A DNA stretch of 64,000 bases, taken from positions 1-64,000 of the forward strand of contig NZ_JAMCCX010000017.1 of assembly GCF_024706985.1 (NCBI RefSeq). The letters run 5' to 3'. Under the pieces are notes generated by a model, which was not told where the DNA came from, did not search any database, and saw only the letters and a program-made list of their open reading frames with translations. Shown here one piece after another: positions 25,835 through 35,628 of the stretch. Numbering within the stretch: position 1 is the first letter of the stretch; each line of letters starts with the position of its first letter. The stretch comes from Alicyclobacillus sp. SP_1 (GTDB lineage Bacteria > Bacillota > Bacilli > Alicyclobacillales > Alicyclobacillaceae). The position numbers and the translations under genes are program-made.

Positions 25835-27727
25835 ATGTTCTATGGAATCGCTGGTTTACTGGTCGTCATTGCTGGATCCATCCATGTCGCGCGCGTGTTC
25901 TTTCCCGGTGTTCTTGACCGTGTGATCACAGCGTTGGTATTTGGCATCGCGCAGGTTATGGTCGCCGTCTTTTTTGCTGGCGCTGTTTTGCGTGACCTGT
26001 CCTCTGTGGACGTGTTTGCCTGTATCGTCGTGCTGGCACTGGCGTACACGGTACCGCTGTGGCTCTGGCATCGTGCGTCTGTCGCAACGGATTCGCACAC
26101 CGTTTCCGTACTCCCAATTCGGATGCGGGAACACTTGAATCTGGGCGAGATTGGCTACGCCTATGTGGGGCTCGCCGCCGTCAGTTTGATCGTCATCGCG
26201 ATGATCGGATACTTCGTGCCTCCCTATGCGGCGGATGAACTGGGTTACCATCTGGTGACGGTGGCGACGTGGATCCACGCGAGACAGATCATTCAGAGCA
26301 ACGTGTCAGTATGGTCGGACGCCTATCCCAAAAACGCGGAGTTACTCTTTACGTGGCTGTATCTCTTTAAAAATGACGATACGTTGGTCCATCTGGGTCA
26401 ATGGTTGTTTGCTCTTTGCGGCATGGCTGCAACTGCGGGATTGGCGCGGATGCTCGGCGTATCGCGCGGCGGCGCAGTTGCGGCGGCCACTCTTTTTTTT
26501 CTGGCGCCCACTATTTTCGTGCAGGCGAGCACCGACTATGTGGATCTGGCGTTTGCCTCCATGTTTCTCACGGCCCTGTACTTCGCCCAGGCCTACATGC
26601 GAAATCCCACCGCACGATACAGCCTGGCGGCGGGTGTGGCTGGCGGGATCGCACTGGGGATCAAGGCAGACGGGGCCTTGTACATCGGAATCTGCGCCTT
26701 ATGGATGCTGGTCGAAACGTTGCGGCGAAGGCGGCAAAATGGCCTACGAAGCGCTGCTCTTGCTGGGCACATCAGCGCCTTTTTGGTGCCGCTATGCGTT
26801 CTGGGATCGTACTGGTACATACAAGACTGGTCTCTATACGGGAATCCGATCTATCCATTTGTCGTGACGGTGCTGGGTCATCCTCTCTTCCCTGGATTCG
26901 GGACGGTCCAACAGTTGGTCATGCGCCCGAATACGCCGACTTCGCTGCTTGGGTTGCCGCCATGGAAGCAAATTTGGCTGGCATGGACGGGTATTCCTAC
27001 GTATTTTTCCAACGACATGGCCATCGATGCGTTCGGTCCACAGTGGATCCTGCTGGAGTTTCCCGCGTTGGTTCTGTTTACGGTCTACACCCTCTGGCGG
27101 GATCGCCGCACCTTTTTCTTATTCGTTGTCCCGCTGTGGATCATCTTCTGGCTGCAGACTGCCAATTGGTGGGGCCGGTACACCATGTTCATGGTGGCGT
27201 TTGGCGCGATTGCACTGGCGTACATGCTGGAACGTCTTCGTATGCGCGGACTGCGATCCACGGGGTATCTTCTGGCGCTCATTCTGGTCGTGGCCACGTA
27301 CGTGGTCGGTGGAACCCTGTCCCTGCAGCAAGGGCCGCTGAACGGATATGGTGGAACGCGAACGATCTCGCAAGACTTTCTCCTGTCGCTGCGCTTGCCG
27401 CCAAGAGAGCGCACCACCGGTCGTATCTTCCTGCCGGAATACGCCTGGGTGGATGGGCTGCGGCATCCAACCGTGATCGGATTTACGACATTGGTGGCCT
27501 ATCCGTATCCGTTGTTTGGGCGACACGCGCAAAACACGGTGTTGGAAATCATGGTGAAAAATCCACATGCGTTTGATCAGGAAATCGTCCGGGATCATAT
27601 CCAGTACCTGATGACGACCGATCACTCTCCCCAATACCGTGCGGCCATGGAAAATCCGCAGCTCTTTCGAGTGTATAATCGGCAGGGAAAATTCACGGTT
27701 TTTGCGGTCAACAGCACCACCCCGTAA
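25835..27727 (+). CDS. Large multi-membrane glycosyltransferase-like protein
   Basis: A 630-residue protein with about 12 membrane helices and the GT-C pattern. YFVPPYAADELGYHLVTVAT, with an acidic pair in the first large loop, precedes WSDAYPKNAELLFTWLYLFK. A soluble C-terminal part (about residues 520-630) follows. GT39/PMT-type enzymes use polyprenyl-linked sugars at the outer membrane face. GAGG lies 9 bases before the ATG. The gene ends 13 bases before the DPPR-synthase-like gene, so the two probably act together on a polyprenyl-phosphate sugar donor. The exact substrate is unknown. Confidence 0.75.
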   Translation: MFYGIAGLLVVIAGSIHVARVFFPGVLDRVITALVFGIAQVMVAVFFAGAVLRDLSSVDVFACIVVLALAYTVPLWLWHRASVATDSHTVSVLPIRMREHLNLGEIGYAYVGLAAVSLIVIAMIGYFVPPYAADELGYHLVTVATWIHARQIIQSNVSVWSDAYPKNAELLFTWLYLFKNDDTLVHLGQWLFALCGMAATAGLARMLGVSRGGAVAAATLFFLAPTIFVQASTDYVDLAFASMFLTALYFAQAYMRNPTARYSLAAGVAGGIALGIKADGALYIGICALWMLVETLRRRRQNGLRSAALAGHISAFLVPLCVLGSYWYIQDWSLYGNPIYPFVVTVLGHPLFPGFGTVQQLVMRPNTPTSLLGLPPWKQIWLAWTGIPTYFSNDMAIDAFGPQWILLEFPALVLFTVYTLWRDRRTFFLFVVPLWIIFWLQTANWWGRYTMFMVAFGAIALAYMLERLRMRGLRSTGYLLALILVVATYVVGGTLSLQQGPLNGYGGTRTISQDFLLSLRLPPRERTTGRIFLPEYAWVDGLRHPTVIGFTTLVAYPYPLFGRHAQNTVLEIMVKNPHAFDQEIVRDHIQYLMTTDHSPQYRAAMENPQLFRVYNRQGKFTVFAVNSTTP

Positions 27728-27740
27728 GGAGACGTCGCAG

Positions 27741-28604
27741 ATGACACTCTCTCTGTTGCTTCGCGCCATGCGACCCGCGCAATGGACGAAAAATCTGTTC
27801 GTTTTCGCCGCGTTGCTCTTTCACATTCCGAACGATAATCCGGCCATGGTTGGACAGGCAGTGGTCGCCTTTGTCCTGTTTAGCGCAGTTTCCGGATGCA
27901 TTTATATTTTCAATGATTTCATCGATCTGGAGTCTGACCGCGCCAACTCAGAGAAGCAGGACCGACCGCTTGCCGCCGGACTATTGTCACCGCGCACCGC
28001 ACTTGTCTTTGCCGGCGGTCTCTTGCTTGTTGCGCTTTGCGTCGCGCTCGTGCTGCGACCGCTGCTCGCAGCCACAATCGCCGCCTATTTGATCCTCAAC
28101 GTCGCGTACTCACTGCGTATCAAACATATCCCGATCGCCGACCTGTTTGCGATCGCTGCAGGCTTCGTCTTGCGCGCCATCGCAGGGGGCGTTGCGATTC
28201 AAGTTCCGTTTACGTCCTGGTTTCTTCTGTGTGCCATGCTCCTGTCTTTGTTTCTCGCGACGGGCAAGCGGCGCTACGAGGTGTTGAAGGCCCAAACAGA
28301 AGGCGAATGCCATCGCGACGTACTGCGTGAGTATTCACCAGAGTTGCTCAATCAACTAAATGGCGTCACCGCGGCGTTGGTCATCATGGCATACTCCATG
28401 TTCAGCTTCACGTCGCGCCACACTCCGGCGCTCATGTTGACGATTCCGTTCGTGATCTACGGCGTGTTTCGCTATCTGCTGCTCATTCACGTCGCGGGCA
28501 CAGGGGGGCGGCCGGAGCATACTCTCATACAGGACAGGCAGATCCTGTTGACTGTGTTCACATTCGCCGCGCTGGTTGTCATACTGCTGTGGACGTTTCA
28601 CTGA
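27741..28604 (+). CDS. UbiA-family decaprenyl-phosphate phosphoribosyltransferase-like protein
   Basis: A 287-residue integral membrane prenyltransferase-fold protein. The first Asp-rich motif, NDFIDLESDRANSEKQDRPL, fits the NDxxDxxxDRxxxxKxxRP form of decaprenyl-phosphoryl-ribose synthases such as mycobacterial Rv3806c. Those enzymes join phosphoribose to polyprenyl phosphate for later arabinosylation. TAAGGAGA precedes the ATG. It is coupled to the GT-C gene upstream. An envelope pentose polymer is inferred, not proven. Confidence 0.75.
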   Translation: MTLSLLLRAMRPAQWTKNLFVFAALLFHIPNDNPAMVGQAVVAFVLFSAVSGCIYIFNDFIDLESDRANSEKQDRPLAAGLLSPRTALVFAGGLLLVALCVALVLRPLLAATIAAYLILNVAYSLRIKHIPIADLFAIAAGFVLRAIAGGVAIQVPFTSWFLLCAMLLSLFLATGKRRYEVLKAQTEGECHRDVLREYSPELLNQLNGVTAALVIMAYSMFSFTSRHTPALMLTIPFVIYGVFRYLLLIHVAGTGGRPEHTLIQDRQILLTVFTFAALVVILLWTFH

Positions 28605-28893
28605 TCTCTGGTCATACCCGCTGCATCTTCTGAGGCAACGGTTTGCCCAATGCGTCTGTCCATGGGATGCGTATGTGTGGAATCAGTTCCGTCCGTAGTG
28701 GATTTATTCCGTACCGCTACGCCAGCAGATATGCCTATTTCTGATTCTTTGAACTTCCATTTCTACGGGCAGCCCGGCGTTGATGCATGTCTTTCTTGTA
28801 GATTCAGCAAGTCCAATTGCAATTCTTGTTGTGGCACCGTCATGGCACCCTGGCTCCTGTGTCCCAGAGGTAACATGACACTGTACGATGCTA

Positions 28894-29200
28894 TAGACGG
28901 ATCTGGACTTGGAACGGATTCCGTCGGGGAAGTTTGCGACGAACAATGTGGTGCTGCACTTCGGCGTCATGGCTTACAATCTATTGCGTATCATTGGCTA
29001 GGAAAGTCCACAAGTACAAGATGGACCGCTCCGGAAGAAGGTACAACGACGTCGCATCCGCACGGTGATCCGGAACCTGATCACACTGGCGGCGAAGATG
29101 ACGAGGCATGCGCGGCAGCCACGGCTACGCTCGGGATGAGGGAATCGGTGGTTATCGGTGTTTACTCGTTTGTATCAAGCGTTTGGGTGAGTGTGCGTGC
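28894..29200 (+). pseudogene. IS1380-family transposase remnant
   Basis: Translation from 28897 gives TDLDLERIPSGKFATNNVVL, then HFGVMAYNLLRIIG, a stop, and PLRKKVQRRRIRTVIRNLIT followed by LAAKMTRHARQ. This is the conserved C-terminal part of IS1380-type DDE transposases. Internal stops show it is dead. The N-terminal part and clear terminal repeats were not found. The rest of 28605-29704 has only scraps and no supportable gene. Confidence 0.7.
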
Positions 29201-29704
29201 CATGTATACACCTTTGGACAACGCCTGAGATCGTGAGGCTTATTCACATGTGGACAACTTTTCAAAGCCTTGGTCATCCCATCGAAGCACCTAGCCAGCC
29301 GTTTGGGTGGTGCCCGAGGATGGACACGGAGGATGCCCCAGGATTTTGATGTCGGTGTCACGGATTCAGGAAAGAAACAATGCTACCAGATATCGTCTGT
29401 GGATCAGGCACGGTGGCCATAACCACAGGCGTCATCGCCTAACTCTGATTGGTGGAACCGGGCTGTGGATTGCCCAAAACTGAAAATGGAATCCAGTGAT
29501 GAAGCGTCGATAGATCAGACACGGTGGTTGTGGGCGACGGCGAAGCAGACGGAGACGAGTCGGCAAAGGAGACAGCGGTAGAATCCAAGCTCAGCGTTGC
29601 CACCGTCAGCGCGCCAAAAAGGCCGCATCCAACATGTGCAAAATAAGCGGGTGCAACCAGAACACGAAGAGTTGTAGTAGAAGGGCATAGGGTTTATTAC
29701 AAAG

Positions 29705-30241
29705 TTAATCATAAGAAAAATCAGTAATCGTGAAGAAAATCAAGCCGCCTGGCCCGTAATGAAGAGTTTCTGGGCACTTTATTTCTGCAATTTGGAACGG
29801 TAAGGGAAAACTTATAAGTACAACCGCTTCGCATGCGGTAGCAGATCCTTTTTGAATCGTGATGATGAAATTTCGCCATCGCCCGCCCGGCTCTCGACTT
29901 TCCACAAAGAATTTCACCCTGTACGGCTTGTCGTCCAGATTCACCGACACATACACACGATGGATTTTGTAGAGTCCGCCGTCCACGCAAAGATGAGGGA
30001 TGTCGTGTTGCCGCAACCAAGGACGCGAGTCGGTTTTGGCACTGTCGCGGCACCGATACCCCGGTAGGCCGTGATACCGTGTACGTGATGGGAGGTGGGT
30101 CAATCCAGATCCGGTGTGCCGGCATGACCGGTCATGGACTTCATGCCACGGATCGCACCGTGTTGTGTACTCTTCACCGGTTTCCTCTCGCTCATAACAC
30201 CGTTTTCGGCTCCATTCCAAACGAAAAATTTTCGCAGTCAA
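29705..30241 (-). CDS. Hypothetical protein, start uncertain
   Basis: An open frame of up to 178 codons. The C-terminal two thirds look protein-like (YKIHRVYVSVNLDDKPYRVK and FVESREPGGRWRNFIITIQK), while the first 70 codons do not. The TTG at 30241 lacks a ribosome site and abuts the next operon's ribosome site. A shorter gene or a decayed remnant is possible. No family is recognised. Confidence 0.3.
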   Translation of the reverse strand: MTAKIFRLEWSRKRCYEREETGEEYTTRCDPWHEVHDRSCRHTGSGLTHLPSRTRYHGLPGYRCRDSAKTDSRPWLRQHDIPHLCVDGGLYKIHRVYVSVNLDDKPYRVKFFVESREPGGRWRNFIITIQKGSATACEAVVLISFPLPFQIAEIKCPETLHYGPGGLIFFTITDFSYD

Positions 30242-30257
30242 GGAAGGAGATGTGACC

Positions 30258-31409
30258 TTGCTGTATTTGGCGTTGCCAACCGACCTTCGGGATCGCTACA
30301 AAGGCAGTGAGTGGCTGGCCTATGCCCGCAAAATCGGAGACACCCCGTTTCATGAGGGGGACACACTCGTCGTCTCCGAATGGATGTTTCACGAGCGTCA
30401 TGCGCTTTTGCAAACCCTGGGCCACGTCCGACAAAGCGGCGCGCGGGTGGTGTTCATCGGATCGGCCGCGCACGAATCGGACGGTTTTAAACGCGATCTG
30501 TGCCTGATGGGCGTCTATGACTTTCTGTTTGTGGGCGACGAACTTGTGCTTCAGGATCTCGATGCCCTTCTTACCCATCCCCGGTCGGCCGACGACATCA
30601 ACGTGTATCTGCGACAGGAAGAGGCGGGTGTCATCGAACACCCGCGTGTGGTGGATATCTTTGAAGAGGAAACTGCGCCGTTTACATGGGCGCCGATCCC
30701 ACAGCACGAACCGGGCCGATTGGACGCCTGGCTTCCACCGTCCGCCGATGATGGTTCCCAGCCGCGCTTGGGAGAAGGGCGGGACACCCTGCACCCGGTT
30801 CGCCGCGTTGTCTGGCCAAGCCCTGCGCCCGTTCGGGTTCGACTTCTTGGAGAGCGGGGCTGTGGGAAGAGTTTTGTGGCGCTACAGCTCATGACTCTGT
30901 GCCACGCGCACGAGTTGCCAGCCGCCGTGGTCGAAGACGCCCCGCAGACCCTGAACCGTTGGTGTGACGCCCGCCTTGCGGAGCACGTGTACGCGTCGGA
31001 TCCACCGCCAGGATACCGCGTCATCCTCGATGCAAGACAGGGCTCGGGGATACCCCTTTCAGGCATCGACCTGATTTTCGTCGTCACGTGGCCAGATGCC
31101 ATCCAAATGCGGGAAGCACAGCAGACTCTGACGGAGCAACCGGGGATGAGTGAGCGGGTGCTCTTGGTTGTGAACCATCACACGCAGGGGGTTCTTGGCT
31201 CCATGAATCCGGAGTTGGAGACCGTGACCATCTTGCATGAACCCCGACAGTTTCACGCAATGCGCATGAAGACACCGCTAGTTGACCTGGACCCTGGTTT
31301 CGCGCAGCAGTTTCTTCCGCTTGTTACGCGAATCTCCGCATGTTTCGTCGATCCCGGCCGTCAAGCGATGGATGGAGGTGATGAGGATGCTCTTGTTGCT
31401 CGAGTTTGA
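30258..31409 (+). CDS. P-loop protein heading the Tad pilus operon
   Basis: About 383 residues. The N-terminal half (residues 1-115) has a receiver-like alternating pattern, and a Walker A motif LLGERGCGKSFVAL follows near residues 195-208. A GTG at 30252 is only 2 bases after GGAAGGAG, so TTG at 30258 (spacing 8) is the better start. It overlaps the TadZ gene by 23 bases. It looks like a second TadZ-like localisation or regulatory ATPase for the pilus; Walker B is not clear. Confidence 0.55.
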   Translation: MLYLALPTDLRDRYKGSEWLAYARKIGDTPFHEGDTLVVSEWMFHERHALLQTLGHVRQSGARVVFIGSAAHESDGFKRDLCLMGVYDFLFVGDELVLQDLDALLTHPRSADDINVYLRQEEAGVIEHPRVVDIFEEETAPFTWAPIPQHEPGRLDAWLPPSADDGSQPRLGEGRDTLHPVRRVVWPSPAPVRVRLLGERGCGKSFVALQLMTLCHAHELPAAVVEDAPQTLNRWCDARLAEHVYASDPPPGYRVILDARQGSGIPLSGIDLIFVVTWPDAIQMREAQQTLTEQPGMSERVLLVVNHHTQGVLGSMNPELETVTILHEPRQFHAMRMKTPLVDLDPGFAQQFLPLVTRISACFVDPGRQAMDGGDEDALVARV

Positions 31410-32622
31410 CCGCGTGAAACAAGCGGCCGCGATATCTGCCGCAGAACGGGCGGGTCTGACGCTGAAGGCGGTGGACCATGAGGATCAACTGGGCCAGGTG
31501 GATCTCTCCGCCGTTGAACTTTTGCTCGTCGGCAAAGACTGGCCGCCGGAAATGGTCCAACGGTTGCGGAACTCGGGGCTTGCTTCCCCGGCGATCACCG
31601 TGGCGTCCACGGCTGACGATGGCGTGTACGAGATGGCAAAGGATCTCGGTTGCGTGGATGTGGTGACGTATCCGCTTCCCATGGACTATCTGCGTCGCTG
31701 GCTTCCGGTAGAGGAGGCGAAAGAGCCACCAGTCGGGCCAACCACCACGCTCACGCCCATGGAGGCCATTTTGAAACGACGAAGTTCGCCGGTGTCCACC
31801 GGTGTCGTCACGCACGCAAAACCGCCGCTTCGCCAGGATGACCCGGATCCGCTGCTGCGCGGCCGGGTCGTTGTCATTCACAGCGCCCGCGGCGGTGTCG
31901 GCAAATCCACCCTCACGGCGCTGCTTGCCCGCGCACTGGCCAGACAGGGTGTCGCAGTCGGGGTCATCGATCTTGATCCCAAGGGGAACCTGCAGGCCAT
32001 CCATCACCGGCCGGCCGCACTCACGACCGATGACTTCACGCGACTGCCCGCACAGATGGACGAATCCACCCTTCGGGAGTCGCTCGTGCGCGTCGAGGAT
32101 TGGTACCTGCTTCCGAGCGGCCGGACGCGAGACGGTCTGGATCACACCACGCTGCGGCGATTGATCCATCAATTTGCGACCTCCTTCGATATCGTGCTCA
32201 TCGATACGAGTCCGTCATCACCCGCCACGTACGCGGCGCTGGAACGGGCGGACCGGGTCGTGTTTGCCATGACGCCGGAGTGGATGGCCTTCAAGCGGTT
32301 TCTCGAAGAGTACGAACTTGTCCGGCACCTGAAGACACCGGCGCGGGTGGTGGTCGCCGTCAACCGCATTCGGGCGGGCGTCGCGGAACACCGGCGTGCG
32401 CTGCGCCTGCTTGAGGAAGCGAGCATCCCATCGGACGTGGTGCACATCCCCGAGGACCGGCGGCTCTACCGCGATCTCATGACGGCAGGGCCGCTGGCGG
32501 GGAGCCGCCAGGTGCAAGAGGCGGTGGCGCACGTGCTCGAAGCGTTGCGCGTAGTGCCGGAGCGGAGCAACTCTCGGAAGGCTCGGAAATTCGAAGGGAT
32601 GCGGGAGGTGGGGTCACGATGA
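31387..32622 (+). CDS. tadZ: TadZ/CpaE-type pilus localisation ATPase
   Basis: A 411-residue protein with an N-terminal receiver-like domain (LLVGKDWPPEMVQRLRNSGL) and a MinD/ParA-type ATPase domain. The deviant Walker A is SARGGVGKSTLTALLARALA near residue 168, with VIDLDPKGN and FDIVLIDTSPSSPATY as later motifs. TadZ proteins place the Flp pilus machine in the cell. The ATG at 31387 has GGAGGTGA upstream. Its stop overlaps the CpaB gene start. Confidence 0.85.
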   Translation: MLLLLEFDRVKQAAAISAAERAGLTLKAVDHEDQLGQVDLSAVELLLVGKDWPPEMVQRLRNSGLASPAITVASTADDGVYEMAKDLGCVDVVTYPLPMDYLRRWLPVEEAKEPPVGPTTTLTPMEAILKRRSSPVSTGVVTHAKPPLRQDDPDPLLRGRVVVIHSARGGVGKSTLTALLARALARQGVAVGVIDLDPKGNLQAIHHRPAALTTDDFTRLPAQMDESTLRESLVRVEDWYLLPSGRTRDGLDHTTLRRLIHQFATSFDIVLIDTSPSSPATYAALERADRVVFAMTPEWMAFKRFLEEYELVRHLKTPARVVVAVNRIRAGVAEHRRALRLLEEASIPSDVVHIPEDRRLYRDLMTAGPLAGSRQVQEAVAHVLEALRVVPERSNSRKARKFEGMREVGSR

Positions 32623-33374
32623 GGAAGAGCACATGGTCCTTTGCTCTCGGTGTGGTGTGCGCCGTCGCGGCCGGTCTCATCGGGTCGATGGTGTTGCTTC
32701 GGGCCGCGAACACGGAAACGGTGGTCGTCACGACCCATACCCTCTATCCTTACACGAAAATCGGTCCTGCGGATGTGACGACAGCGACGGTACCCCAAAC
32801 ATCCGGCATCGCGGGGCTCGCCACGAGTGAAGGCGCGGTGGTCGGGAAATATCTCTCCTTCGCGGTGCCCAAAGGGGATCCCGTCACGGCCTCCGATTTG
32901 AACCCATCGGGCGACAGCTTCTCTGCGTTTCTCACCCAGTACACGGAGCGCACCGGTCAGACCGGGATGCTGATGGCATTGCCCGTGCAGACCCCGCTTG
33001 CTTCCGTCGTCAACCCCGGCGAGGCGATAGCCCTCTTGGTGCCGTCGCAGGGCGGAACCTCGCAAACGCTCACGACAATTGAGCCCGTGCCGGTGTTGAA
33101 TGTTCTGGAGCCGGCAAAAGGCGGCACGCCCACGGCGCTGCTCCTCTTTGTCACCGAGAAGGACTACCGGGTGCTCGCGCCCGCCATTTTGAACAACAAC
33201 GTGCAGATCGGGCTCATTCCGCAAAACGGCTCGTTCACCGCACCCGAGTCCATTTCGTTATCAACCGGGACGGGTGTTTCTTCAGCGAATCCCACCATAC
33301 GGGTGACGACCTCGCCCCCGGCAACGGCAGCTACCGGCACAACGCCATCGGGCGCGAAGGCAGGTGGGCGGTGA
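32619..33374 (+). CDS. cpaB: Flp pilus assembly protein CpaB (SAF domain)
   Basis: A 251-residue exported protein with an N-terminal membrane anchor (FALGVVCAVAAGLIGSMVLL) and a SAF-like domain (TLYPYTKIGPADVTTATVPQ, then VVGKYLSFAVPKGDPVTASD). These two blocks are the hallmark of CpaB/RcpC. The family is thought to act as a periplasmic or cell-wall part of the pilus. ATGA overlaps join it to the genes on both sides. A long Thr/Ser/Ala-rich tail ends the protein. Confidence 0.85.
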   Translation: MRKSTWSFALGVVCAVAAGLIGSMVLLRAANTETVVVTTHTLYPYTKIGPADVTTATVPQTSGIAGLATSEGAVVGKYLSFAVPKGDPVTASDLNPSGDSFSAFLTQYTERTGQTGMLMALPVQTPLASVVNPGEAIALLVPSQGGTSQTLTTIEPVPVLNVLEPAKGGTPTALLLFVTEKDYRVLAPAILNNNVQIGLIPQNGSFTAPESISLSTGTGVSSANPTIRVTTSPPATAATGTTPSGAKAGGR

Positions 33375-34690
33375 TGGCCATGGACCCACAGGTCGAAAGG
33401 GATGTCGAGCGGCTCAAGGCGGCGGTGGTGAACCATCCGCTCCTGCGCCAGCCGGGCGTGACCCGCACGGACATGCACGCGTTTTTGTACCGCCTCTGCG
33501 CGGATCCTGAAACGTTTGTGCCGATGGAGCAGCGGGAGAAGGTCATCACGGCGCTGCTTGACACCTGGTTTCGGTTCGATGCGCTGCAGTCGGTGATGGA
33601 AGATCCGTTCGTGACGGATGTGCACGTGATCGGCATAACGACCCTCGTGCAGCGAAACGGCCGCAAGTTCGAGGTGCCAGACAGCCGATTTTCGTCAGAG
33701 GAGGCGCTCGGGGAATTCGTCGAACGGCAGCTCGACGACACGCCGTATCGGTACTCGCAATCGGATCCGATGAGCGACGCGATTCTACGCGGCGGATACC
33801 GGATGAACGTCGTGGGCGGTCCTGGAACACGCTACACCGTCCGGGATGCCGAGGGCAGGATCGTGACGGAACCGCACACCATCGTCAGCATCCGCAAGCC
33901 AATTTATCCGTTTACCCTGGACGATCTCACGAGTCTGTCCTTGCTGGATGCAGAGACCCGCGCATTCATCCGGCTCCTGATGCAACTGGGCGACAGTTTC
34001 ATTGTGGCGGGCGGGGTCGGCTCCGGGAAGACGACCCTCATGAACGCGATGACCGGTGACATTCCGTCTGGGCAGTTGACCATCATCATTGAGGAACTCC
34101 CCGAGATGGCCCCCCTCTGTGAATGGGCGATCCGGCTGACGGACCGCGCGGAGAACCACGAGGGCAAGGGGCGGATCGACATGGTTCGAAACCTGATCAA
34201 CTCCCTGCGCATGAACGGCGACAACGAGTACATCGGTGAGGTACGCTCCGCCGCGGTGGCGTACCTGTTCCTGCGCACCAGCCTCATCGTGAAGCGACAG
34301 ACCGGCACGACGTTTCACAGCCACGTGGGCCTTCGCGCAGGCGTTGAGGGCGTCCTCACGCGGTTTTTGCTCGAGGCGGCGGACGGTGCCGGGTCGCGGG
34401 CGTCGGTGCAAAACATCGCCGGCATGATGGGCGACAAGATTCGGTTCGTGTTCACGTTACGCGACACCCGACACGGGAAACGGATCACGGAGATCGGGGA
34501 AATCCTCGGCTTTGACTTTGGGGAGCGTGCGCTCTTGTGGCAGCCGGTCATGACGTATGACGCCACGGCGGACGCGTTTTTGTTTCACGGCGTCACGGAC
34601 GCGATGCAAGAACGCGCGGCGGTGGAGGGCATCGAGGTGCATCTGCCGCGAAATCACGAAGCGGTGCGACGGTACCGCATCGCAACGTAG
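33374..34690 (+). CDS. cpaF: Tad pilus secretion ATPase CpaF/TadA
   Basis: A 438-residue VirB11-type ATPase that powers pilus assembly and probably retraction. Walker A GGVGSGKTTLMNA lies near residue 213, and an Asp/Glu box IIIEELPEM and a His box TGTTFHSHV follow. The family usually has IEDxxEL at the Glu box; here it is IEELPEM. The start may be GTG at 33371 or ATG at 33374 or 33380; all overlap the CpaB stop. Confidence 0.92.
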   Translation: MAMDPQVERDVERLKAAVVNHPLLRQPGVTRTDMHAFLYRLCADPETFVPMEQREKVITALLDTWFRFDALQSVMEDPFVTDVHVIGITTLVQRNGRKFEVPDSRFSSEEALGEFVERQLDDTPYRYSQSDPMSDAILRGGYRMNVVGGPGTRYTVRDAEGRIVTEPHTIVSIRKPIYPFTLDDLTSLSLLDAETRAFIRLLMQLGDSFIVAGGVGSGKTTLMNAMTGDIPSGQLTIIIEELPEMAPLCEWAIRLTDRAENHEGKGRIDMVRNLINSLRMNGDNEYIGEVRSAAVAYLFLRTSLIVKRQTGTTFHSHVGLRAGVEGVLTRFLLEAADGAGSRASVQNIAGMMGDKIRFVFTLRDTRHGKRITEIGEILGFDFGERALLWQPVMTYDATADAFLFHGVTDAMQERAAVEGIEVHLPRNHEAVRRYRIAT

Positions 34691-34702
34691 GAGGGAACGG
34701 CC

Positions 34703-35614
34703 ATGGACATGGGGCTTCTTGCCCGTCTGTTTGGGTTGTGCGTGACGGCAGCCGCGGTGTTCGGGCTGCTGGGTCGCGAGCTGCGAAATGGGGAGTGGCG
34801 GGCGCGGTTCCGGGACGTGATGGAGGAGAGGGCGCCGGAGCGAGACCGGCGCAGCGTGGTCGCTCGGTATCTGGATCGCGTGTGCGCCCATTACCGAATC
34901 CTCGACAAACTGTATACGGAGCGAACCGCCACCGTCCACGTCACGGTTCTGTTTGCCCTGTTGTTCGCTGTGACCCTGCTGCTTCATTACTTTTTTGTTC
35001 TCGGTCTGGCTCTCAGTCTCGGGATCTCTTTTCTGCTGTACGAACGGCACTGGGCACGCCTCGCAGGGAAACGGCGGGAGGAACTGTTAACCGCCTTCCT
35101 GCGCCAGGGTGTGGAGCGGGGTGTCCACGTGCTTGTTTCAACCGGGCGACTCGACGACGCTTTTTTGCGCATGGCCGATACGATCCGGTACACGCCGTTA
35201 AAGAAGCGTCTCCAGGAACTGTGTGGTCTCGTCGACTCTCCGCAATTCCCCACGCCTGAGGATGCGTTTGTCCACTGGGCCGGGGGTCTTGGGATGGAGG
35301 ACATCGCACACTTTGCGCTCGCGACCCGGGAGGCGCGCAAATACAACGTGCCGCTCGATGAGCTATGGCTGGACATGGCGGAGATTCAGGGCAAAGAACT
35401 CGAATACGCGCGTCGCATCCGGGCGGAGACCGCACACCAGCGCACAGGCGGGGTTTGGTTCTACGGCATGCTCGCCGGAACCTTTCTCGTCGCATACCCG
35501 TTTGCCGCATCGCAGATGAGCGAAACGACGCGATTCCTGTTTTGGACCACACTCGCGGTGATGACCCTCGGGCTCTACCTCGTGATTCGCCGCAGTCAGG
35601 TCATCGACGCATAG
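34703..35614 (+). CDS. tadB: TadB-like pilus inner-membrane protein
   Basis: A 303-residue membrane protein. Membrane helices lie at the N terminus, near residues 76-110 and in two C-terminal segments (GVWFYGMLAGTFLVAYPFAA, FLFWTTLAVMTLGLYLVI). The soluble core (EELLTAFLRQGVERGVHVLV) is a GspF-type domain. TAGGAGGG lies 8 bases before the ATG. With TadC it forms the platform for pilin assembly. Confidence 0.8.
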   Translation: MDMGLLARLFGLCVTAAAVFGLLGRELRNGEWRARFRDVMEERAPERDRRSVVARYLDRVCAHYRILDKLYTERTATVHVTVLFALLFAVTLLLHYFFVLGLALSLGISFLLYERHWARLAGKRREELLTAFLRQGVERGVHVLVSTGRLDDAFLRMADTIRYTPLKKRLQELCGLVDSPQFPTPEDAFVHWAGGLGMEDIAHFALATREARKYNVPLDELWLDMAEIQGKELEYARRIRAETAHQRTGGVWFYGMLAGTFLVAYPFAASQMSETTRFLFWTTLAVMTLGLYLVIRRSQVIDA

Positions 35615-35628
35615 GGAGGGGGTGACAG

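Noticed and set aside
28650-29228. 192-codon open frame
   Set aside because: Another frame here encodes a clear IS1380 transposase fragment, so this frame is a shadow over a remnant.
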